Under the pieces are notes generated by a model. It ran no database searches. It had not been told where the DNA came from and saw only the letters and a list, made by a program, of their open reading frames with translations. The position numbers and the translations under genes are program-made. A stretch of DNA of 21,551 nt from a virus. Positions 15,147 through 21,551 of the stretch are shown piece after piece (the first letter of the stretch is position 1; each line of letters begins with the position of its first letter). The DNA is taken from the IMG/VR virus record IMGVR_UViG_3300008266_000575, positions 1-21,551 of that record, one strand, 5' to 3'.

Positions 15147-17318
15147 ATGCCTTTACTTAATTTACAAACGGACTTAAAATCACTTAAGTACGGGCAAGAT
15201 CAGCCTGGAGGGGGAAGTAGTGGTCAACCTTTCATTACAACCAACATTAACGATCCCCATGGTACTAGAGTTAATTTTGGAAGCAATAGTATATTAAATT
15301 TAGTAGGAATAAATAGTATTCCTTTAATCCCCAATGTTTCATCTGCTTTAAATAGAAGCAATATAGGAAGACTTATTGGTGGTTTTTTAAATAGTGATGA
15401 TTTTATTAGAGGAGGGGCTCTAGGTTCTGTTCAAGCATCTATTAATGATGCTTTTCGTATTGGTAGTTTTCTTTTATCTCCACCTAAAGGTCCAATATTC
15501 ATAGCAAAACAAATAGGATTACAATTAACTAATCCTAAATTAGAAGTAAAAAGAGGATTAAGAGGGGTAGCAGCAGGTGCTTTAGCTCCTGGTGGTTTAT
15601 TAGGTACTGTAACAGGAGGTGTATTAGGTCCTACTCGTATTTACAATTTAGGTATTAATACATTAGCACAAACAGGTGTTAATGCTTTTGGTCTTCATTT
15701 TGTAAGACATGGTCTCGGACCTGTTCAAGATGATGATACTAAATACGAAGCTGTAGTTACTTTTAATAATGATAGTCCTAACAGTATACAAAACAGATTA
15801 GTAGAATTAAAAAATAAATTTAGCTTAGGAGATAACCAAACAAATTTAGTTTTAACTCCTAGATTAACTAGAACTATTAATACTGCTTTATCTGCTTTTA
15901 ATGCACTTACTGGAACTAATTTCACCCCAGTTAACTACAACCCAGCACAGCTTACTATTGACAGATATCTTACAGGACCTGGTTCTATCTATGGTATTGG
16001 ATCTACAATTATTCCAAGAACTAGTTTTACAGAAGATAAATTACAAATAGATAGATTAGCTAGATTACAAAATACTAATTTAAGACTATCTCAAAATAAT
16101 GTTAATTATTATAATATACAGGGAGTATCACAACAGTATTTTACCCCTACACAGATAGATGAATTTAACTCTATAGACGTAGCTAGACCAAAATCAAAGC
16201 CAAGTACTCTAGACACAGCAACTTATAATACTACACAAACATCAGCTGTTGCTTTAACAGTAACTAATAATGTAATTTCTAGTCAAAATGGTACTTTACA
16301 AAATGTACAAGTTAGTAGAAATATTCCTGTACAAAATGCTACCTATAGAAGATATAAACAAATAATTGATTCTAAAAAATTAAGAGAAAGAACATTTACT
16401 GTTAATGGAAACCAAGTTAATGAATTTGGATTGTATGGCACAAATAATCCTGATCAAATAGTTGGTGGTATTATTGGAAAAGAAGTATTACCAACTGCTA
16501 CAACATATCCTATTTATAGTAATGGAGATAAAATAGTAAAAATAAATATTCCTTGGAATAAAGTAACTCGTGAATTAAGAGTAGGAAGTGGATTACAAGA
16601 TCAGATTAACTTAACTCCTATATTTAATAGTGTATCTGGTTCATTACCTGATAAAGTTACTATTTTTGATCCCACTACTCAAAAAAGAATAGAACATAAT
16701 ATAAACGACTTAGTAAAATTTAGAATACAAGCAATAGCAGGTAGTAATCCTCAAAGCTCTAATTATATGATATTTAGAGCATATCTAACACAATTTTCAG
16801 ATAATACGGATGCTGCTTGGAGTTCTGTTAAATATAGTGGTAGAGGTGAAGACTTTTATATATATAACGGTTTTTCTCGTAAAATACAAATTTCATTTAA
16901 AGTAGCAGCATTATCCGCTGAAGAAATGAAGCCAATGTATCAAAAATTAAATTACCTAATGAGTAATTTAATGCCTGATTATGAAAATAATTTAATGAGA
17001 GGACCATTGGTAAAAATGACTGTTGGTAACTGGATTGACAGTCAAGTTGGAGTTTTAAATAGTATTTCGTATAATGTGCCTCAAGATTCACCTTGGGAAA
17101 TAGCATTAAATGAACCTTTACCTGGTGCTAGTGGTATTGATACAAAAATGTTAATATTACCTCATATTGTTGAAGTAAGTATGACATTTACACCTATTGG
17201 TTCTCAAACTAAGGGTGTTAACTTGATATCTGAAAAATCAGAAAAAGCATCACATATAGCTCAAAACGTAAACGATTATCAGTTTATAGGAGACAACATA
17301 TATAGAGAAAACACATAG
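15147..17318 (+). CDS. Large baseplate/tail-tube-type structural protein
   Basis: The product has 723 residues. The N-terminal part is Gly/Asn/Leu-rich with a stretch containing LLSPPKGPIFIAKQIGLQ (about 112-130) and a hydrophobic Gly-rich segment. The C-terminal domain (about 520-705) has VKFRIQAI, FRAYLTQFSDNTDAAWSSVKYSGRGEDFYIYNGFSRKIQISFKVAAL and LVKMTVGNWIDSQVGVLNSISY. That arrangement of long beta strands resembles the tube-like domains of baseplate proteins that start or cap the tail tube (T4 gp48/gp54 class). The comparison is from memory and no search was run. It follows the tape measure, as 48 and 54 follow 29 in T4, and precedes the LysM gene with one intervening base. AGA is the dominant Arg codon. 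Structural identity is likely; the exact homologue is uncertain. Confidence 0.7.
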   Translation: MPLLNLQTDLKSLKYGQDQPGGGSSGQPFITTNINDPHGTRVNFGSNSILNLVGINSIPLIPNVSSALNRSNIGRLIGGFLNSDDFIRGGALGSVQASINDAFRIGSFLLSPPKGPIFIAKQIGLQLTNPKLEVKRGLRGVAAGALAPGGLLGTVTGGVLGPTRIYNLGINTLAQTGVNAFGLHFVRHGLGPVQDDDTKYEAVVTFNNDSPNSIQNRLVELKNKFSLGDNQTNLVLTPRLTRTINTALSAFNALTGTNFTPVNYNPAQLTIDRYLTGPGSIYGIGSTIIPRTSFTEDKLQIDRLARLQNTNLRLSQNNVNYYNIQGVSQQYFTPTQIDEFNSIDVARPKSKPSTLDTATYNTTQTSAVALTVTNNVISSQNGTLQNVQVSRNIPVQNATYRRYKQIIDSKKLRERTFTVNGNQVNEFGLYGTNNPDQIVGGIIGKEVLPTATTYPIYSNGDKIVKINIPWNKVTRELRVGSGLQDQINLTPIFNSVSGSLPDKVTIFDPTTQKRIEHNINDLVKFRIQAIAGSNPQSSNYMIFRAYLTQFSDNTDAAWSSVKYSGRGEDFYIYNGFSRKIQISFKVAALSAEEMKPMYQKLNYLMSNLMPDYENNLMRGPLVKMTVGNWIDSQVGVLNSISYNVPQDSPWEIALNEPLPGASGIDTKMLILPHIVEVSMTFTPIGSQTKGVNLISEKSEKASHIAQNVNDYQFIGDNIYRENT

Positions 17319-17319
17319 T

Positions 17320-17634
17320 ATGAATCGTTATTATAATGTTCCCATATTAAAAACAGCGAATACAGATCGCCCTTATTATAAAGGAAGATTTTATCCAAAC
17401 ATTCCTTTAACGGAGAATGATGTGTATGTTATTACAACTGTTGGGGACAGATTAGATTCATTAGCATTTTCATACTACGGAGATCCAACATTATGGTGGA
17501 TAATTTCAGTTGCTAATAACAACATTACTAAAGGTGCTCTCTACCCAGATCCAGGTACTCAATTAAGAATACCTAATCCTAATAATGTAAATTCTTTATT
17601 AGAATCTTATAATCAATTTAATCAAGCTAGATAA
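17320..17634 (+). CDS. LysM-domain baseplate protein, gp53 / gpX-like
   Basis: This 104-residue protein is mainly one LysM domain at about 35-86. It contains DVYVITTVGDRLDSLAFSYYGDPTLWWIISVANN and ends with the typical PGTQLRIPN. In contractile tails such small LysM proteins (P2 gpX, T4 gp53) stabilise the baseplate around the hub. The N-terminus is a short Tyr/Pro-rich arm (MNRYYNVPILKTANTDRPYY). It starts one base after the preceding stop and is followed after four bases by the hub gene, a tight operon that supports a baseplate role. There is no signal peptide, so a cell-wall LysM enzyme is unlikely. Confidence 0.85.
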   Translation: MNRYYNVPILKTANTDRPYYKGRFYPNIPLTENDVYVITTVGDRLDSLAFSYYGDPTLWWIISVANNNITKGALYPDPGTQLRIPNPNNVNSLLESYNQFNQAR

Positions 17635-17638
17635 TGTT

Positions 17639-20617
17639 ATGTCAATATTTAAAGAATCATTTAAACAGGGTGTTAGGGATCAGATAACAGCGAGACAAAA
17701 TGCCATTAGTAGCATTCCTCGTTCTGCTGATTCTATTCAATATTTTAATTCTCGCAATGCTTGGATTAAAATGAGTTCTGCTGTTAATGTGGCTGGTGAC
17801 AATGGTGATTTAGCTAGAAAAAATACTTTATTAGGTGGTGTTTTATCATGGAATGGTAGCAGTTATGGTCAAAGAGCAGGAGTTGGTTCTTCCAATGAAG
17901 CTTACAGCACAAATACATCTGGTGGTACTCCTCACAGATTAGGTATCAGGCCAATGCCTGGTATTACTTCAATACAAGTAAGATCAAGATCAGCATATGG
18001 TTCTTTAAGAGAAGTTACTGTAAACTTCCAATGTTGGGATATTAGACAACTTGAAGAACTAGAACTATTATACATGCGCCCCGGATATTCAGTATTAGTA
18101 GAATGGGGATGGTTTCCTTATTTAAATAACAAAGGAAATCTTCAAACCGCTATTAATAAAAGTGATTATCTTTTTTTAGGAAAAACAAAAGAAGAAATTT
18201 GGTCTGAATTATTTAAACGCTCTTCTCAAGATGGTAATTTTGATTCAGCATACGGTCTTATAAAAAACTATAGTTGGTCTGCTCGTGATGATGGTGGATA
18301 TGATTGTAATACTACTATTATAACAATGGGTGAAGTATTAGAATCATTAAAAGTTAATTATGGTGCTTTTGATGTAAGTGATTTACAAACTAAAGGTTTA
18401 TTTCCTCTTAGTAAACCATCAAATGCTTTTCAATCAAATACTTCAATTATATCTAATCTTCTATCAGCTATTGGACTAGGATCAGGTACACCACCCCCAG
18501 GACTTAAAGATGATATAGCTAATGCCTATGCTCAAAACATTATAGCAGGAATCTGTGCTGAATTGTATAATATTGCAATTGCTAATCCAACAGTAGCTTC
18601 TAGTAAGGTATCATCTTATACTTTAACAGACAGCAATAATAATAATTACTCATATGAATTTATAAAATATAGTGTAACATTTCAAAATATGGCTGGTCCT
18701 ACTATTACAGATGGTGACCAACAGATTTATATTCGTTTAGCTGATTTTGTAGAAATATTAAATAAATATGTTATATTAAGTGATAAAACTAATAAAAGTC
18801 CTATTTCAAAATTATCAGTAAGTGATGCTGGTGATTATCAAATTAACCAAACAGGATCTTTATTACAATGTTTAGGTGACATACATCAGATATCAACTAA
18901 CCCATACGTTTGTTTAATTAAAAATACATCATATGATGACCCAAAAACAAATTTAGGAGTTGATGGATTAGATGTTACCTCTGTTAAAAGTTATATGGCA
19001 GTAATGAAATATAACTACTTAGATATTACTACTGAATTTGGTACTATAGGTAATATATACGTTAATTTAGATTATTTGTATGGATTATCTATTAATGATA
19101 CTTTAGCAGCACAAGATAAAAAAGAAAAAAATAATCTAATATTATTTGATTATATTAAATCAATAATGTCAGGTATAAACATAGCAATAGGTAATGTAGC
19201 TAATTTTGATATATTCATAGATCCAATAGATTCTGTAGCTAGAATTATTGATGTAAACTATGTTGATAACAGATCAAGAACAGATGCCTATAATAATGCT
19301 TTTGAAATTCAAATTCAAAATTTAAAATCAGTTGTAAGAAGCTATAGATTTGAATCTCAGATTTTCCCCGAAATGTCAAGTGTTATAGCTATTGGAGCAC
19401 AAGCTCAAGGAGGTGCTTTAGCAGAAGACACTAATACATTAGTAGATTTTAATAAAAACTTAGTAGATAGAGTTATACCTAAAAAAGATGCTCCTACTTC
19501 TCCAATTGATCCTAGTGTCCCTACAGAACTTCAAACTAAATTAAATAATTTACAACAAAACTGGGGTAATATAGCTGAATATTTTATAGAATTAAACCCA
19601 GATTGGTGGGAAAGTAAAGGTGATTACGATGTAGAGCAATCTTCTAAATATGCTAATTCACTAAAAGATATTATTGGGTTTTTTAAAAGTATTATAAATA
19701 AAAATACTAAAAATAGAGCTATTATTCCTACAAAATTATCTCTTGAAATGGATGGTATTGGAGGAATGATTATAGGAAATATGTTTAAAATTCCTAAAGA
19801 TATAATTCCTAAAGGATACGGTGGTGACTTAAACTACAACTCAGGAAGTAGTGCTGGTCCTCAAAAATTAGCTTATGTTGTAACAGGATTAAATCATACC
19901 ATTCAAAATAATGATTGGACTACAACCGTTGATGCTCAATTTATTGTACTAGATGAACCTAGTGGTTTAGATAAAAGCAATATCCAAACTATTCGAGCAA
20001 TTAATAGAACAGTTACAACTGCCTCACCCGCAATTACAAATGCAGCACCACCACCAGCAAATGCTTCTAGTTTAGGATTTGGTTTGCCTTTAGCTACACC
20101 TTTTACTTTTACTAGTTTATTAACAAGAGCAAGACAAAAATCATTTGGTGTTCCTGTTACTGTAGGATCTGATGCAAATCACCAAGGTTTAGATTTACAA
20201 GGACCTAGTGGTGGAGTAAAAAATGTTGCTTTAAGTGCAACTGTAGGAGGAAATGGAACAACAGGAGATGGAGTGTTTGCTGTTCAAGATGGTACTGTTA
20301 AGTTTGCAGGTCCTGCTACTGGATTTGGATGGTGGGTGTATATTAATCACAATATAGGTGGGCAGCAATATACTTCAATTTATGGTCACGTACCTGTAAA
20401 TAGTATATCCGTTAGAGCAGGAGATACTGTTACAAGAGGACAACAAATAGCTTTAGTAGGAAATGAAGGAACTTCTTTAGGTTACCATTTACATTTTGAA
20501 TTATGGAAAGGAGATAGAGCAACATTACTTGATCCAGTAGATTATTTACCATATTTCCAATCAAATGGAGGAACAATTCCTGACACTACTCCAATTATTT
20601 CAGGAAACAAATATTAA
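17639..20617 (+). CDS. Baseplate hub protein fused to C-terminal M23 peptidase
   Basis: This 992-residue fusion probably forms the central hub and carries the tail enzyme that opens peptidoglycan. The N-terminal region (about 104-165) contains ITSIQVRSRSAYGSLREVTV and LYMRPGYSVLVEWGWFPY, typical of hub proteins in T4-like environmental phages. The middle (about 290-780) is hub-like and unassigned. A Thr/Ala/Pro linker (about 785-812) leads to an M23 (LytM-type) domain at about 812-975. Its metal site is intact: H848 and D852 (HQGLD), H950 and H952 (HLHFE), plus H917 in YGHV. M23 enzymes cut peptide cross-bridges, whereas T4 gp5 is a lysozyme. The start ATG lies four bases after the LysM stop. 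Hub assignment moderate, peptidase assignment strong. Confidence 0.88.
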   Translation: MSIFKESFKQGVRDQITARQNAISSIPRSADSIQYFNSRNAWIKMSSAVNVAGDNGDLARKNTLLGGVLSWNGSSYGQRAGVGSSNEAYSTNTSGGTPHRLGIRPMPGITSIQVRSRSAYGSLREVTVNFQCWDIRQLEELELLYMRPGYSVLVEWGWFPYLNNKGNLQTAINKSDYLFLGKTKEEIWSELFKRSSQDGNFDSAYGLIKNYSWSARDDGGYDCNTTIITMGEVLESLKVNYGAFDVSDLQTKGLFPLSKPSNAFQSNTSIISNLLSAIGLGSGTPPPGLKDDIANAYAQNIIAGICAELYNIAIANPTVASSKVSSYTLTDSNNNNYSYEFIKYSVTFQNMAGPTITDGDQQIYIRLADFVEILNKYVILSDKTNKSPISKLSVSDAGDYQINQTGSLLQCLGDIHQISTNPYVCLIKNTSYDDPKTNLGVDGLDVTSVKSYMAVMKYNYLDITTEFGTIGNIYVNLDYLYGLSINDTLAAQDKKEKNNLILFDYIKSIMSGINIAIGNVANFDIFIDPIDSVARIIDVNYVDNRSRTDAYNNAFEIQIQNLKSVVRSYRFESQIFPEMSSVIAIGAQAQGGALAEDTNTLVDFNKNLVDRVIPKKDAPTSPIDPSVPTELQTKLNNLQQNWGNIAEYFIELNPDWWESKGDYDVEQSSKYANSLKDIIGFFKSIINKNTKNRAIIPTKLSLEMDGIGGMIIGNMFKIPKDIIPKGYGGDLNYNSGSSAGPQKLAYVVTGLNHTIQNNDWTTTVDAQFIVLDEPSGLDKSNIQTIRAINRTVTTASPAITNAAPPPANASSLGFGLPLATPFTFTSLLTRARQKSFGVPVTVGSDANHQGLDLQGPSGGVKNVALSATVGGNGTTGDGVFAVQDGTVKFAGPATGFGWWVYINHNIGGQQYTSIYGHVPVNSISVRAGDTVTRGQQIALVGNEGTSLGYHLHFELWKGDRATLLDPVDYLPYFQSNGGTIPDTTPIISGNKY

Positions 20618-20619
20618 TA

Positions 20620-21117
20620 GTGAGAATACCAAATAACATAATAATAAAAGGTCAGTATACATCAGGGGATGAATTTGTAGATCCTAACACAAATGAGTCA
20701 TATCAAGGATATTACTATCAAATAAATGAATCTTTTTTTAAGGGAAAGGTATTTAGTATTAATGCCTCTAAAATTATAAGAAAGCAAGATTCAAATAAAT
20801 TACTTGATAATCCAAAAACAAAAACATATTCCCAAATATCTGGAGTTACGTCTCAACAACTCCATTCACCCGAATATGTTCATTTACCGTTTAGTAATCT
20901 TGCGGGTAGTGATTATGCTGAGTCTAATACTGTAAAATATTATGTAAAGAAGCTAAATTTTAATCCTATATTAATTAGAGAGGTAAATAAAATAGCTTTT
21001 GAAAGATTAACTAATGATCCTCTTTATCAAACATTAGCTGTACAATCTTCTGATTTAAATAAAATAGATGAACTAGATAAAGCAATGCCTGGTTTAAAAG
21101 CTTTTTTGATAGGCTAA
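20620..21117 (+). CDS. Hypothetical protein downstream of hub gene
   Basis: The product has 165 residues with GTG as start, two bases after the hub stop (TAA then TAG). No in-frame ATG precedes a plausible core, so GTG fits. It contains IIIKGQYTSGDEFVDPNT and YQGYYYQINESFFKGKVFS, a Tyr-rich beta segment I recognise as recurrent beside hub genes in uncultured T4-like phages. The rest is helical and polar (EVNKIAFERLTNDPLYQTL). It has no enzymatic motif, membrane helix or cysteine. It ends the baseplate operon and is probably a minor tail protein. The function is unknown. Confidence 0.7.
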   Translation: MRIPNNIIIKGQYTSGDEFVDPNTNESYQGYYYQINESFFKGKVFSINASKIIRKQDSNKLLDNPKTKTYSQISGVTSQQLHSPEYVHLPFSNLAGSDYAESNTVKYYVKKLNFNPILIREVNKIAFERLTNDPLYQTLAVQSSDLNKIDELDKAMPGLKAFLIG

Positions 21118-21129
21118 AATTTTAGTCTT

Positions 21130-21137
21130 ATATTTAA
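21130..21137 (+). promoter_or_regulatory. ATATTTAA variant element upstream of last gene
   Basis: ATATTTAA differs from the other seven copies at the last core base and lies 18 bases before the ATG at 21156, the shortest spacing. An AT-only palindrome, CTAAAATTTTAG (21115-21126), stands just before it and is too weak to call a terminator. Confidence 0.35.
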
Positions 21138-21155
21138 GGATAAAGGTTATGTTAT

Positions 21156-21551
21156 ATGTTTTATGTTATAGAAAGATCATCGCAGTTACCTGCTAAATTT
21201 GGAGATTGTTTTGTTAGGTTCATTCCTAAAAACGATAACTATCATCCAACACTTACTGATTTAAGTTTAGTTTATATTCGTCCACTTGACGATAAGAAAG
21301 GATACATTTTATGTATCGATCATACTGAGTCATTCGGTATTGATAAAGTAGAAATATTAGATTGGTTATTATACCATACAGATAAGCTATGGGTGCTTGA
21401 TAAGAAAGAAGCAATGCATTGGATGTACCCACTAGCTGATAAATTATTTGACGCTCATTTGTTAGATTTCGTTGACTTAACCCAGACATTAGGTAATAAC
21501 TGTATTAGCTATTATTATAGTAAATACACTAATTTACCTAATGTCAATTGT
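21156..21551 (+). CDS. Partial gene at window end, unassigned (possible replication protein)
   Basis: An open frame of 132 codons runs from ATG at 21156 to the last base with no stop, so only the N-terminus is seen. It begins MFYVIERSSQLPAKFGDC, followed by FVRFIPKNDNYHPTLTDLSL, VYIRPLDDKKGYILCIDHTESF, and LWVLDKKEAMHWMYPLADK. The alternating strands and helices, four cysteines and many charged residues look like a soluble globular protein, unlike the beta-rich tail proteins upstream. It loosely recalls the exonuclease-like N-termini of phage DNA polymerases, but I see no catalytic motif and do not assign it. It opens a new transcription unit and probably marks the end of the tail module. Confidence 0.65.
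   Translation, partial: MFYVIERSSQLPAKFGDCFVRFIPKNDNYHPTLTDLSLVYIRPLDDKKGYILCIDHTESFGIDKVEILDWLLYHTDKLWVLDKKEAMHWMYPLADKLFDAHLLDFVDLTQTLGNNCISYYYSKYTNLPNVNC

Noticed and set aside
1-21551. tRNA or rRNA genes and insertion sequences
   Set aside because: No cloverleaf-like region, rRNA segment, transposase or terminal inverted repeat pair was seen on either strand; nearly all the DNA is accounted for by tail genes.

Overview
The window is the tail module of a contractile-tailed (T4-like, myovirus-type) phage, almost entirely on the + strand. It is AT-rich and very tightly packed, with no gap over 100 bases. Sheath, tube, gp26-type chaperone, tape measure, LysM baseplate and hub proteins lie together, which fits a phage or prophage and not a cellular locus. 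Most genes start after A/T-rich leaders such as aaataatATG with no Shine-Dalgarno sequence. With the low GC content and the flavophage-like fibre repeats, this suggests a Bacteroidota (flavobacterial-type) host. That host call is inference.

Layout. (1) 67-7761: a 2100-residue modular fibre with 15 GIGTT-type repeats and a C-terminal S74 self-cleaving chaperone, then three small probable virion or adhesin proteins, closed by a terminator. (2) 7825-9036: four small genes: a single-pass membrane protein with an EF-hand-like loop, an acidic/lysine-rich protein, a zinc-ribbon protein and a coiled-coil protein. (3) 9113-10852 tail sheath and 10903-11388 tail tube, each with its own leader, then a strong terminator. 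(4) 11479-12490: two overlapping frames that look like a tail-assembly chaperone pair joined by a programmed frameshift at a T7 run. (5) 12532-14787: tape measure gene interrupted by one in-frame TGA. (6) 14828-21117: baseplate block, comprising a small protein, a 723-residue tube/baseplate-type protein, a LysM protein, a hub fused to an M23 endopeptidase, and a 165-residue companion. (7) 21156 to the window end: start of a different gene, possibly replicative.

The genes form one assembly line. Chaperones coat the tape measure, the tube polymerises around it from the hub, the sheath covers the tube, the hub peptidase opens peptidoglycan, and the fibre binds the host. A motif close to ATATTTAT precedes eight gene starts and is absent from the immediate leaders of genes packed behind another gene, so it is probably the module's promoter element.

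The points most worth checking are the frameshift at 12199-12205, the TGA at 14329-14331 and the repeated ATATTTAT element. Assignments were made by reading the sequence without a database search. Family names are recognition-based, and several small genes remain unassigned.
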